Positions 17,716 to 28,427 of a stretch of DNA of 64,000 nucleotides are shown here, piece by piece. Numbering within the stretch: position 1 is the stretch's first letter; each line of letters starts with the position of its first letter. The position numbers and the translations under genes are program-made. Location of the stretch: contig JASNGC010000005.1 in the NCBI GenBank assembly GCA_038659295.1, positions 186,001 to 250,000 on the forward strand, in the 5' to 3' direction. This DNA comes from Enterocytospora artemiae. Lineage: Eukaryota; Microsporidia. The notes below the pieces were generated by a model. That model was not told the origin of the DNA. It did no database searches and was given only the letters and a program-made list of their open reading frames with translations.

Positions 17716-19263
17716 ATGATGAAAAAAACGGCTGCTGATATTCTACGTGATAGATTAACTAGCACTCACTTATCTAACAAAGTGGTTGAGAAAATACATC
17801 CAAAACTCGATGATGTTGCAGGAATTAAGTATTTAGAGGATGACATTAGAAGGAAAATGTACAATCCACTATTTCAACAGCCAATGTATTCCAAATTAGG
17901 ACATCGGTCCCATAAATCACTATTAATTTATGGGATTGAAGGCGTTGGTAGAACATTCTTAGTCTCGTGTTTTTCTAAACAGTACAATGTCCCCATTATT
18001 ACCAAATTCGTAGAGAATGCCTCGGATATTCGTGAGCTATTTCGCCAGAGTAAAACAACTGATATGTCTATAATTTTAATTAAAAATCTGGACTCGATAT
18101 TGGAAGATAAGGCCATGACTTATCAAATTGAGGAATCTATTAAGAAATTAACATGGAATGCATTGGTCATCTTCATTCATAAGGAGAGGATTCATACATT
18201 CAAATTTGATACTCATATTTTTGTAAGGATTCCTAATTTAGAACGTAGGCAAGAAATTATTGAATCTCTTCTCTCACAAATGAAATGTGAGGATGTAGAT
18301 TCTGCAGAATTAGCTTATTACACACCAGGATTTGTTCCTGCCGATCTGATAAAATTAATTGAAATGGCCACAAGCAGAGCTATTGTTCGAATTACCTCTC
18401 TAAGTACCCCAGGCTATTCGGGTAGTTCGTGTGAATTTGTAACTATGAAGGACTTTATGGACTCGATTAAGGAATGGAAGAATATAGAACAACTAATTAC
18501 ATTTGATGACATTGGTGCGATGCATGAAGTTAAAGAGGAATTAAGAAATAGTATATTCTTACCATCTCAATTCCCTGAAAAGTTCCGACGTTTTGGAATT
18601 GTTCGTCCAAGTGGCATTTTATTATATGGGCCACCGGGATGTGGAAAGACTTTAATCGCAAAGGCAGTAGCTAATATGTCCCATTGTAACTTCTTGTCCA
18701 TTAAAGGGCCAGAATTGATTACAAAGTATGTGGGTGATTCGGAAAAACATCTGAGACAGTTATTTGAGCGTGCTAAGAACCTGTCTCCATGTGTGCTATT
18801 CTTTGATGAGATAGATAGTCTTTGTGGTAAAAGGGGGAAAAATGAATTTGGCAATAGAATTGTGAATCAGATACTCACGCTTCTCGATGGAATGGAAGAT
18901 AGAGGGGAGGTCTATCTAATTGGGGCCACAAATAGAATAAAATCCATTGATAGGGCTTTAATGCGGCCCGGGAGATTCGATAAGATTATTGAAGTTCCAC
19001 TTCCTAAAGAAAATGAGAGGCTCGAGATTTTTTCCAAATGTATCAGGGATTTGCCTACTGAGGAATTTGATTCCAGTTTGCTCAATTTAGATGGATTTTC
19101 ATCAGCTGATATTTCTGGGATAGTAAAGGAATCTGCCATATTATGCTTGAGAGACAATTTCAACAATGATACCGGGATTATAGCAAAGGAATATTTTATC
19201 AGAGCGATCGAGAAACATCGAAGTATGCAAATTTACAAAAAGAGGAGCAAAATAAACAAATGA
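17716..19263 (+). CDS. RIX7: Rix7/NVL-like type II AAA ATPase with degenerate D1
   Basis: Two AAA modules. D2 is canonical: DDIGAMHEVKEEL, Walker A GPPGCGKT (305-312), KGPELITKYVGDSE, Walker B LFFDEID (D364, E365), GATNR, and ALMRPGRFDK. D2 wording is nearest to Rix7/NVL, which strips factors from pre-60S particles; Afg2 or Cdc48-type is the alternative. D1 looks inactive: its Walker A is GIEGVGRT (73-80) with Arg in place of the nucleotide-binding Lys, and the Walker B position reads LIKNLD. The N-domain is nearly missing, giving 515 residues against about 800 in yeast. Starts with two consecutive ATGs. Confidence 0.75.
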   Translation: MMKKTAADILRDRLTSTHLSNKVVEKIHPKLDDVAGIKYLEDDIRRKMYNPLFQQPMYSKLGHRSHKSLLIYGIEGVGRTFLVSCFSKQYNVPIITKFVENASDIRELFRQSKTTDMSIILIKNLDSILEDKAMTYQIEESIKKLTWNALVIFIHKERIHTFKFDTHIFVRIPNLERRQEIIESLLSQMKCEDVDSAELAYYTPGFVPADLIKLIEMATSRAIVRITSLSTPGYSGSSCEFVTMKDFMDSIKEWKNIEQLITFDDIGAMHEVKEELRNSIFLPSQFPEKFRRFGIVRPSGILLYGPPGCGKTLIAKAVANMSHCNFLSIKGPELITKYVGDSEKHLRQLFERAKNLSPCVLFFDEIDSLCGKRGKNEFGNRIVNQILTLLDGMEDRGEVYLIGATNRIKSIDRALMRPGRFDKIIEVPLPKENERLEIFSKCIRDLPTEEFDSSLLNLDGFSSADISGIVKESAILCLRDNFNNDTGIIAKEYFIRAIEKHRSMQIYKKRSKINK

Positions 19264-19422
19264 TTATTTATTTCATAGTGTGCGGGGTATGTCTTTAGAT
19301 ATGATTTCCTGGTTTTTTAATTTATTGACATGCAATATAATGTATCTTTTTCCAATTTTAACGTAAATCAATACGCAACGAGCAGAGCTGAGAAGAATCC
19401 CAAATTAAAAGAAGCAATAAAA

Positions 19423-19494
19423 TGCCTCCACCGGGAATCGAACCCGAATCTGCAGATTATGAGACTGCCGTACTAACCATTATACAATGGAGGC
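19423..19494 (-). tRNA. tRNA-Met (CAT), elongator type
   Basis: A complete cloverleaf can be folded on the minus strand: acceptor GCCTCCA with TGGAGGC, three-pair D stem, anticodon loop CTCATAA giving CAT, T arm TCGGG/CCCGG with loop TTCGATT, and discriminator A. The anticodon stem has one T-T mismatch next to the loop. The ordinary T-loop (T54) argues for elongator rather than initiator. A T4 run (AAAA at 19419-19422 on the plus strand) directly follows as a Pol III stop. No intron. Confidence 0.93.
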
Positions 19495-19747
19495 ATAATT
19501 GCGGTGCAAAATTATGATTAAGCAATGTTTGGTGGGAATTGAGGAGAGGTTTGCAAAAACCTGAATTTTTGTAATTTTCTGGAAAATCGTTGGGCTCGAC
19601 CTACACTCTTATGAAGCTTGTAATTGTTCCAAATTTCCACTTTATCTTTACAATCCTCTTTTTTCTACCAATATAATAGATATCATCCATCAACCCTGTA
19701 CTTTAAATCTCTTTTCCCAATATTTTCTTTTTCTGCCCTCTAATTTC

Positions 19748-20215
19748 ATGTTAGATTCAAAACAGCTACAAATTCTCGATAAATTTGCTCCTTTAAATCC
19801 GGAGAAGCTACTGGTTGAACAGGTATCCGTTGGGCATTCTTCAGAGATTTTTGATATAAAGAATTGCCATGTTTATAAGTTGCAAAAAAAGAATACTTGG
19901 CTAATATTCGGAGAAATTCAAAAAAGTTTGACATTTGAACAAATCAAAGATATTTTAGAAAAGCATATGAAGGATAATAAGGGCGAAAAATCTGTGCCGG
20001 ATGCTACCGACAACTCTATAGAGGCTGCAACCACTGAAGAAATTCCTACTATTGATGGAGAGGCATCAAATGTAATGGATAATTCAGGGGAAATCAAGTT
20101 GATTATGGAGCAGTCACACTGTACTGAATCTGAAGCTATAGAAGCTCTGAAGAATTCTGGTAATGATGTTGTTAGTGCATTGATAGAACTAACAAAGAAC
20201 AATAAACATCAATAA
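19748..20215 (+). CDS. EGD2: Nascent polypeptide-associated complex subunit alpha
   Basis: A short NAC beta-barrel segment (HVYKLQKKNTWLIFGEI) is followed by an acidic linker and a C-terminal UBA domain (IKLIMEQSHCTESEAIEAL, NSGNDVVSALIELT), the order found in NAC-alpha. NAC-alpha pairs with BTF3/Egd1 at the ribosome exit and shields nascent chains. At 155 residues it is close to the yeast protein (174). A CCC triplet at 19736-19738 precedes the ATG. The beta subunit is not in this window. Confidence 0.85.
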   Translation: MLDSKQLQILDKFAPLNPEKLLVEQVSVGHSSEIFDIKNCHVYKLQKKNTWLIFGEIQKSLTFEQIKDILEKHMKDNKGEKSVPDATDNSIEAATTEEIPTIDGEASNVMDNSGEIKLIMEQSHCTESEAIEALKNSGNDVVSALIELTKNNKHQ

Positions 20216-20366
20216 ATCGTTTATATAAGTTGTTCTAAAGTCAAAAGTTTTAAAATTTGGTGTCATATATGGGAGCAGTCACAAGATCAAAAATAGTGTA
20301 TAAATAGCTAAAGCGATAGCTGTTTGTTAATAGATAGTTCCATTTTGATGACTTTTGAAATTTATT

Positions 20367-21971
20367 TTACGAGTACATGTATACCTTGCTTTTGTCACCA
20401 ACATACAAGTACGGCATAGTTTTGTCCCAAGAAATTGTTTTATATCTGCCGGGTGTCGAGAAGCATGGAATGATTTGGTTGGATCCCTGAACTGTGGAAT
20501 CACGATTTGATTTTCTATTCAATTTGGAATTATCAATCGATTTGTCTAACTCGGTCTTAAAGCTATAGATCACAATCTCATTGGAGAAAAGAACTGCAAT
20601 TAAATATTCTACAAAAGGGGCGAACTGAGGGTTTCCAACCCTGAATACCGCAATCTTCTTGCCTATTTCATTATGCATGATTTCATAAGTTTTATCACCA
20701 GTTACAAAAATTCTATTTAAATTATTGACTGCAAAGATAAATTCATCCAAACACACAAAATCTACAATATAATTCAATGACTTAATGGCTACAGTTTTTC
20801 CATCAACAACCCTTGTAATTCCATTTGAAGTGGATACGGTAAAGGAGTGTGAAGACTGTGATGCCTTATGATCTAATTCTGGAACATTCGCATCTACATT
20901 TTTATGTAGAAATAATTTAGTCAAAATATCTGTCTTTACTTTATAAGTACTTAATAAATTCGTAGAAAGCATGTTGATATTTTTCTGTTCATCCAATACT
21001 GTGGCCGCTCCAGTATCATAAGTAATTTTATTGATCCCATCAGAAATTTCGTTCACTTCATATATTTCTACCTTGTTTCTAAAAAGCAAGCCAAGAATAT
21101 GTCCTGAGATGTAAAAGTGTTTGATTGGCAGGGTAGACACAATCAATGGATTGCTTTTGTAATAGAGAATCTTCTCTGACGAAAAAAATAACAATGGATT
21201 GTATATGTTATCAATAGAATTAGATAAAAATGCATAGTTAAAATCGAAATAAGTATATGGAGTGGAATCGATATTATGGGCCGAAGTACTATCTAAGCAG
21301 TGAGATGTAGTCATGCTTCCAGGCTTACTATCATTGTCTTGGGATACCGATCTACAGATATTTCTCCAGATCTTGTCGGCTGCTATGCCAAATTCCTTAG
21401 ACACCTCAAAATCATAATTCAAACATTTTTTCTCAATAATTGATTTAGTGGATATTGTCTTTTCTCTAGGTGTAAATTGTCTTTCATAAACTCGCTTCAA
21501 TTCATAGGCATTATCTGTGCATAGATCGTCTACGTTTCCTGAGTATTGAGATTTTATAGAATAAATCCACTCTTGATCATAGGATTTCAATGTTTCAACT
21601 GTCTCATCCTCGTAGATGTCATAGATGACATTTTTACTTATTTTAATATTCTTTTGCTTGTTGGACATTGGATTCTTCTTTAAGAAACGCTTTCTAATTC
21701 TTTCATCATTTAAAGTTTTTCTGAGACTGTCGACTTCATTATCCATAGCTATATTGATATTGACTATTCTTTCTAGTTCTAGCTTATCAGATTCCTTCTT
21801 TTCTAAGTTCATCTTTCCGTTCGAAAGTGGGCCACCCAAATTAACCCCTTTTCTGTAAGCCCGTATTTTTTTCAAATCATCCTTCGTAATTTCAATCCGT
21901 TTATTCTTGTACAAAAGAACTCTTTTATTCTTAACTTGTCTATTTTGTAAAAATTTATTAATTCTGTCCAT
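20367..21971 (-). CDS. ERB1: Erb1/BOP1-like ribosome biogenesis protein
   Basis: The N-terminus has KNKRIEITKDDLKKIRAYRKG, which resembles the BOP1 N-terminal block ahead of the WD repeats. The second half is beta-rich, with degenerate WD40-like strands, ending in ISWDKTMPYLYVGDKSKVYM, a common last-blade pattern. Erb1 acts with Ytm1 and Nop7 in 60S maturation. The open frame starts at TTG 21992, but the ATG at 21971 is preceded by CCCC (21975-21978) and is the likely start, giving 534 residues, well short of yeast Erb1 (about 800). Assignment rests mainly on the N-terminal block, so another WD protein is possible. Confidence 0.55.
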   Translation of the reverse strand: MDRINKFLQNRQVKNKRVLLYKNKRIEITKDDLKKIRAYRKGVNLGGPLSNGKMNLEKKESDKLELERIVNINIAMDNEVDSLRKTLNDERIRKRFLKKNPMSNKQKNIKISKNVIYDIYEDETVETLKSYDQEWIYSIKSQYSGNVDDLCTDNAYELKRVYERQFTPREKTISTKSIIEKKCLNYDFEVSKEFGIAADKIWRNICRSVSQDNDSKPGSMTTSHCLDSTSAHNIDSTPYTYFDFNYAFLSNSIDNIYNPLLFFSSEKILYYKSNPLIVSTLPIKHFYISGHILGLLFRNKVEIYEVNEISDGINKITYDTGAATVLDEQKNINMLSTNLLSTYKVKTDILTKLFLHKNVDANVPELDHKASQSSHSFTVSTSNGITRVVDGKTVAIKSLNYIVDFVCLDEFIFAVNNLNRIFVTGDKTYEIMHNEIGKKIAVFRVGNPQFAPFVEYLIAVLFSNEIVIYSFKTELDKSIDNSKLNRKSNRDSTVQGSNQIIPCFSTPGRYKTISWDKTMPYLYVGDKSKVYMYS

Positions 21972-22741
<770 letters not shown>

Positions 22742-22928
22742 ATGAATAAAGTGGTTTTCCACATCAGGAAATTTTTTGGGCTCATTATTTATTGGCTTTT
22801 TGATATGTATCATGAATCTTAGGTTGTTTTCGGATTCTATGAGGTTTTAGTTAGATGCTTTGGTGTTACATTCTCTATTTTCGTCCTTTAATATTTCTCA
22901 TTCTAAAATTTATATTTTTTTAGCCTAA

Positions 22929-24986
22929 ATGGTTAAAGTTAAGATTTCCGGGATTCCCATGGATCTTCCGTATCCGCCATACCCAGCACAGTTAGTGACA
23001 ATATCCAAGATGGTTGGGGCATTTCAAAGCAATGGGTGTGCATTGATAGAATCTCCGACCGGGACGGGAAAGAGCTTATCCATAATCTGTGCTGCTTTGG
23101 GATACTTACAATTCATTAAAAGAGATATCACCAAGAACGATACTCAGCATATTAAGACTGATATTACAGGTTTGCCAACAAATAAAGATATTATACAATC
23201 TGAAGATTCTAGTGGTCTCAAAATATACATTTGTAGTAGGACCCATAAGCAGCTGGATCAGTTAGTTGATCAACTCAGAAAAACATCATACAGGCCCAAA
23301 ATTACTATTTTGGGATCTAAGAACCATTACTGTATCAACCCCAAATTGAGAGATGTTTTGGATAAAAATACAGCCTGTATGGATCTCGTTAAAACAAATC
23401 AGTGTATCTACCATTCTGGCAAGGATAGATTGATTAAGAAAATTGGGGACAGACTATTTGACATTGAAGAACTAAGATCGACAGGTAAGAAATGTGTAGG
23501 CTGTCCATATTTTACCTCACGTGAGCTATGTGAAGATGCAGAAATTATCTTTGCACCGTACAACTACCTAATTGATCCTAAAATACGGAATACAATGAAT
23601 TTAGAGCTCTCCAATGCTATTGTAATTATTGATGAGGCCCATAACATTGAAGACTCATGTCGATCGGCCGGCAGCCTAGAATTAACCAGCAAACTCATTG
23701 ATATTATCTCGAATGAAATAATTGGGGCTGTTAAGAAATCAGCACTTTTAGGTGAGATAAAGAATGAATTTATCGTACTTTTGGAGTTTTTCAGAAAATT
23801 CAGGGAATATTCTGAAAAGATTGAGGTGGATTCTAAGAATTTCGAATTTCAGCTGAGAATCAAAACAGGAAAGGCAATTATACTGGAACTAGAAACTATG
23901 GGGATTACAAAGGAGGTGTTTTTGCAATTTAGAAATTCCCAAGATAAGATAATGGGACATGACGATGCAAAAACACTTATCAGCCTAAATACTGGGCAAA
24001 TTTTAGAGGAAATTCTTCTAATTTTTAATATGCTACTATTTGGTTCCACCGATTCCTATGGATATTGCTTCAAAAGATTTAATACTGAATATGTGCAATA
24101 TTCTTTAAATTTTTGGTTGCTTGACCCAGCAGTCATCTTTAATCAACTATCTACCAAGGTGAGGTCGGTTTGTTTGCTTTCTGGAACGATGACTCCCTTT
24201 GCCAGTTTTATTGGTGAATTGGGCCATTCTTTTGAGCACAAGATCATAGCTCCACACATTTTGAAAAGTGAACAAGTTTTCATAGCAAATATAAACTCCG
24301 GACATCTGAATAAAGAGCTTTGTGGAACCTATGCGATTGCAGAAACATTCGAGTATCTGGATCAAATTGCAAGAATCATAAAGGACATAGGAGATTCTAT
24401 TGGAGTTGCAGGAGGTGTCTTGGTATTTGTTCCAAGCTATACATTTCTAAACAAACTCGCCATTCGACTGAAGTCCAATGCACTTGTGGAGCCACAGTCT
24501 GGTGGGACAGTCGAGTTTGAAAAGATTCTAAATAAATATAAGGCCAGAATAGGAAAGCAATGCGCTATTATGCTGTGTGTTTATCGTGGAAAAGCTTCAG
24601 AAGGAATTGACTTCAAGGATAGCTTTGCTAGAGCTGTGGTGTCTGTTGGGATCCCCTATCCTAGTGTAAAGGATCCACAAATCTCATTAAAGAGGGAATT
24701 TAATAATTTGAATGGAAGATATAACGGACATGCATGGTATCAAGCACAAACATTTAGAGCCGTAAATCAGGCCCTTGGAAGAGTAGTTCGTCATAAAGAA
24801 GATTGGGGTGCAGTATTTTTACTTGATTCGAGATATCAACACAAACCAATCTTAAATTCGCTACCAGCATGGATTACCTCCAATGCTAAAAACTATCATC
24901 AATACGCGGATTGTGTAAATGATTTCAATACATTTCTTAACTCAAAAGACAGAGGCTGCAAAAACGTTGCCATTGTTAATGAATAA
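22929..24986 (+). CDS. FANCJ/RTEL1-like Fe-S DNA helicase
   Basis: XPD/RAD3-family superfamily 2 helicase, acting 5'-3'. Walker A SPTGTGKS (42-49, K48), Fe-S cluster ligands C135, C150, C159 and C192, DEAH at 235-238, LSGTMTPF motif, RGKASEGIDF and the C-terminal QALGRVVRH. The block FDIEELRSTGKK-C-GCPYF and the ending with NNLNGR-WYQAQTFRAVNQALGRV agree best with FANCJ (BRIP1), and well with RTEL1. The canonical transcription-factor helicase Rad3/XPD is less similar. FANCJ/RTEL1 unwind G-quadruplexes and D-loops. At 685 residues it lacks the long C-terminal extensions of the human proteins. Start ATG at 22929. Confidence 0.85.
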   Translation: MVKVKISGIPMDLPYPPYPAQLVTISKMVGAFQSNGCALIESPTGTGKSLSIICAALGYLQFIKRDITKNDTQHIKTDITGLPTNKDIIQSEDSSGLKIYICSRTHKQLDQLVDQLRKTSYRPKITILGSKNHYCINPKLRDVLDKNTACMDLVKTNQCIYHSGKDRLIKKIGDRLFDIEELRSTGKKCVGCPYFTSRELCEDAEIIFAPYNYLIDPKIRNTMNLELSNAIVIIDEAHNIEDSCRSAGSLELTSKLIDIISNEIIGAVKKSALLGEIKNEFIVLLEFFRKFREYSEKIEVDSKNFEFQLRIKTGKAIILELETMGITKEVFLQFRNSQDKIMGHDDAKTLISLNTGQILEEILLIFNMLLFGSTDSYGYCFKRFNTEYVQYSLNFWLLDPAVIFNQLSTKVRSVCLLSGTMTPFASFIGELGHSFEHKIIAPHILKSEQVFIANINSGHLNKELCGTYAIAETFEYLDQIARIIKDIGDSIGVAGGVLVFVPSYTFLNKLAIRLKSNALVEPQSGGTVEFEKILNKYKARIGKQCAIMLCVYRGKASEGIDFKDSFARAVVSVGIPYPSVKDPQISLKREFNNLNGRYNGHAWYQAQTFRAVNQALGRVVRHKEDWGAVFLLDSRYQHKPILNSLPAWITSNAKNYHQYADCVNDFNTFLNSKDRGCKNVAIVNE

Positions 24987-25222
24987 ATAATTTTACACAC
25001 ATATTCCAAAAACCCAACTAAAATAAATTTACTAGTAACTCCGGAGCAACTCTTCTCCTCTAATTTAATAAAAGATATGCAACATCCTCATTAAATTCGA
25101 CTATATCCCAAGATAAACAAAGTACCCACGGCATGTATAAACAATAATAGAAAAATTACAACCAACTAATCACAATTCACGAGCACATTATGTTTTAATT
25201 ATGAATTTATTTATTCCGGAAA

Positions 25223-27352
25223 TTACTCATCTTTAACTTCCTGAACCTCTGCATCTTCTCCCAAATCGTCATTAGTAACTTCAGTTGCAGAAGCCTGCAC
25301 CTGATTTCCAGAAATTATCTCAAATAGAGACCTGATGAAGTCGGTTTTGTTTTCAATGTTAAAACCACAGCCTACTGCAGTAGCATCATAAAGGAATTTG
25401 ACATACTCATCAACCTTCTTAAACTTCTTTTCATCATAGAGTGCCTTAAGATTACCGACAAAGATATTTCCGGAATTCATCTCAAATATCTTCTTGGACT
25501 TAAGCATCATCTGCATCATCAAATCATTTTCCGCATTTGGATGACTTCTCATGATGGCCTCCATAGTGGAGCTGTGAGAGTGCTTGGTTGTTAGAATGGA
25601 AGCGGGAACAGTCTGGAATCTCTTTGAGAAAATAACTTTTTCTGTAGAATTCTCCAATAGCTTCTGACAATACTCACCAAACTCATTGAATGTGGTATCA
25701 ACATCAGAGTCAACCATATCAACACCCTCAGCTGAAATGTTTTGGAAAGTCAATCCATTATAATTCTTAAATCCCTGCAACATAATCTCATCACTGGCAT
25801 CCGACATCAGTAAAACAGTTCTGTCCTTAAACGCATCCAAGTACAAAGAGTTTTCCACGTCTTTCTGATTTAGTCCCGTTAAGTAGAGAATCTGCTTATC
25901 AGACTCACCAATCTGTTTGCAGTATGTATCCAGTGAAATTAACTTACTATCCTTGTTAGTTGGATACATCAAGAACTGTGCAAAAGTTTTCTGAATGTTG
26001 TCAGATGTTTCCCTCACTGCAATCTTGATATTCCTAGCGAACTCTTTGTAGAATGCAGAAAACTTAGCTTCATCAGACTTGAGATTCTTAATCATTCCAG
26101 AAATACACTTTGGAAGTTTAGTTTTTAGAATATTAAGCGCGCTCTTACCTTGCAAAAACTCCCTTGAGATATTCAGTGAGAAATCGCTGCTTGTGACAGC
26201 TCCCACCACAAAATTCATCCATTCTGGAACAATATCCCTTGGTAAAGAATCAGTAATGAACACATTATTATTATAGATCTTAAAGTTAGTGGCCTTCTCG
26301 GTAGGTTTTTCAAAGAAACTCATCTTAGCCTTCTTGGGGAAGAACAACAATATTTTCACATCTACAATTCCTTCAAAGTGGAAGGATTCCACAGCGGCAT
26401 AGTCATCATAATCCTCACTAATTTGCTTGTAAAACTTCTTCAAATCTTCCTCAGGAACATCCTCAACCTTCTTTTTCCAGACTGAAACATCTGAGTTGAT
26501 AATTTGCATCTCAGTAATCTTCTTCTTAGTCTTTTTAACTTCAGCATTTTCATTGACTTCTGTTACTTCCGGTTGATTGTCATCGTTGTTGAGGGCCTCC
26601 TCCCCATCAGTCTTAGGCTTCTCTTCCTCTTCTTCTGCAACTTCAACCTCCTTCTCCACATGCAGAGCTATTGGGTATCTGATGTACATAGAATGCTTCT
26701 TTATCAATTTAGTCAAAACATCAGTCTTAAGAAATTCCCCTTCACCTTCCTTTAGATGCAACACTATGGAAGTTCCATGCAATCCATCAAACTCATACTC
26801 CTTTATGGAATAAGACGACTTACCCTCCGAACTCCATAAATAACAATTATCTCTCGGATTCTTGGTGATGACATCTACCCTATCAGCAACCAAGAAGAGG
26901 GAGTAGAATCCTAGTCCAAACTGACCAATAAGATCCTCCATCTTTTGCTTGTTTGTTGAATTCATCAATTCCCTAAACTTTCCTGTTCCACTTGCGGCAA
27001 TAGAACCCAAATAGTTCTTCAAGTCCTCCTTAGTCATTCCAATTCCATTATCACGAATAATCAAGCAATTATTCTTAGCATCTGGAATAACTTCAATCTT
27101 AAAATCACTTGTGAAGACAGTCTTGTATCCATCAGCATCCAAAGAAGCCTTGGACTCATACATCTTTGTGATCGCATCAGAAGCATTGGAGATGGCCTCC
27201 CTCAAGAACAAATCCTTGGAAGAATAAACACTGTTTACGAACATACTCATCAGCTGAGGAACCTCTACACCAAACTCAAACTCCTCATTCACACCTTCTC
27301 TAACGGCCTCATGGTTATTCACACTTTCTTGAACAGTGCAGTCTGCAGTCAT
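25223..27352 (-). CDS. HSP90: Heat shock protein 90 (cytosolic), no MEEVD tail
   Basis: Complete Hsp90: GHKL ATPase start EFGVEVPQLMSMF with LREAISNASDA, the DNGIGMTKEDL motif, the GQFGLGFYS lid and a charged acidic linker (about 225-280) rich in Glu. Middle domain SLNISREFLQGK carries the catalytic Arg region, and the C-terminal dimerisation domain follows. It has no signal peptide, so cytosolic. The C-terminus ends EVQEVKDE, not MEEVD, so TPR co-chaperone docking is altered. Length 709 is normal. The promoter is described separately. Confidence 0.98.
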   Translation of the reverse strand: MTADCTVQESVNNHEAVREGVNEEFEFGVEVPQLMSMFVNSVYSSKDLFLREAISNASDAITKMYESKASLDADGYKTVFTSDFKIEVIPDAKNNCLIIRDNGIGMTKEDLKNYLGSIAASGTGKFRELMNSTNKQKMEDLIGQFGLGFYSLFLVADRVDVITKNPRDNCYLWSSEGKSSYSIKEYEFDGLHGTSIVLHLKEGEGEFLKTDVLTKLIKKHSMYIRYPIALHVEKEVEVAEEEEEKPKTDGEEALNNDDNQPEVTEVNENAEVKKTKKKITEMQIINSDVSVWKKKVEDVPEEDLKKFYKQISEDYDDYAAVESFHFEGIVDVKILLFFPKKAKMSFFEKPTEKATNFKIYNNNVFITDSLPRDIVPEWMNFVVGAVTSSDFSLNISREFLQGKSALNILKTKLPKCISGMIKNLKSDEAKFSAFYKEFARNIKIAVRETSDNIQKTFAQFLMYPTNKDSKLISLDTYCKQIGESDKQILYLTGLNQKDVENSLYLDAFKDRTVLLMSDASDEIMLQGFKNYNGLTFQNISAEGVDMVDSDVDTTFNEFGEYCQKLLENSTEKVIFSKRFQTVPASILTTKHSHSSTMEAIMRSHPNAENDLMMQMMLKSKKIFEMNSGNIFVGNLKALYDEKKFKKVDEYVKFLYDATAVGCGFNIENKTDFIRSLFEIISGNQVQASATEVTNDDLGEDAEVQEVKDE

Positions 27353-27421
27353 GCGGCACGGAAAAACGAAATAATTTATACAAAAAAAGTTCTAGAAAAA
27401 AAATATAAAAAATTTCTAGAA
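27353..27421 (-). promoter_or_regulatory. HSP90 promoter: TATA box and two TTCTAGAA sites
   Basis: On the coding strand, reading toward the ATG: TTCTAGAA (27414-27421), TTCTAGAA (27390-27397), a 9-base T-rich spacer, TATAAAT (27374-27380), 21 bases, ATG. The palindromes fit the TTCnnGAA heat-shock-element core; the two starts lie 24 bp apart. The C-run is weak here (GCCGC directly before the ATG). Confidence 0.65.
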
Positions 27422-27732
27422 AAACTATTTTTTGTAATCGAAGTTATAGAAATTCAAAAAAGGAATTCTGTATATATTAAGGAAACTCAAAAAACACAGA
27501 TATCAAAACTTTAGTTATAAACTGATTTGAGTAGACAATATTTCGATATAATTCAAAAACTTGCAATAAGGAAACTCAAGTTGACCGTCAATGCCAATTA
27601 ATGTAAACCACTAAATGAAGATGTGTACAGGAACCATTTATCATGAAAAGATATTGCCTTTTCACTTGTAACTATTACATTCTTATAAAAAGTCTGTTAA
27701 TGTAAAAGGTTATTTATCACCTAATTTCAATA
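27422..27732. other. Intergenic region between HSP90 and a small open frame
   Basis: 311 bp beyond the HSP90 promoter, AT-rich. Nothing else identified. Confidence 0.4.
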
Positions 27733-27888
27733 ATGTTTATTATGAAGACCCTTATGGATAAAATTCCTGAAGTTAGCAAATTGACAGAACTAATAAAAAT
27801 TTACAATGAGATTAACGAATCGAATGCCAGGATTATTGATGATGAGGTGGAAAATATTTACAAAGTAATAAATGAAAAAGATGAATAA
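27733..27888 (+). CDS. Possible small protein, 51 aa
   Basis: ATG-started frame with helical, charged composition: MDKIPEVSKLTELIKIYNEI followed by an Asp/Glu-rich stretch. It is not a shadow of another gene, and the 1075-bp space between HSP90 and the next gene otherwise has none. Three in-frame ATGs within eight codons leave the start open (27733, 27742 or 27754). It could form a short coiled coil. No family recognised; it may be chance. Confidence 0.4.
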   Translation: MFIMKTLMDKIPEVSKLTELIKIYNEINESNARIIDDEVENIYKVINEKDE

Positions 27889-28427
27889 AAATATCGATGA
27901 GGATTTACATCATCAAAACAGGTGTTTGAATGCCTCCCTTTTAATATTTCATTCTTAATTGTCATTTAACATTCCATTTAGTTCAGAATTATGGTGTTTT
28001 CAGAAGTATTCCATAGTCAAATCACTCCAATCAAGAATGTTTTATGTAGAATTATGGTTTAACTTTTCTGTATTATATACTTCTAAGGTGCTAGTTCTCT
28101 TATATAACACTTTTGCTATTCGATAAAATCGTAATTGAAAATCGGAAAGGAATAAAATGCCACTTTACTATTTTTTGATGAGCAAGCATATATGTCTATA
28201 TAAACACAAGATGGCAAAAATAAATATACGAACGGACTTATTACTACATAGCGTGCATTTACAGAAAAAGTTTGGTCTGGATTAGTATCAGAACAAATTT
28301 AAACTCATGAACCATATCGACGAGCTACTGATTATTTTGGATGTAAGTGAAATAAAATATCAAAAAAGCTGTTCAATCATTAAATCCGCTTTAATAGTCT
28401 CACTAAAAACAATTCCTTTCAAAATCC
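27889..28427. other. 539-bp intergenic region
   Basis: AT-rich stretch downstream of the CPSF100-like gene and the small open frame. No RNA gene, repeat or longer frame seen. Confidence 0.35.

Noticed and set aside
25223..27352. HSP90 as the ER form Grp94 because of its KDE-like end
   Set aside because: No signal peptide and no KDEL; the end is EVQEVKDE, so cytosolic Hsp90 is the better reading.
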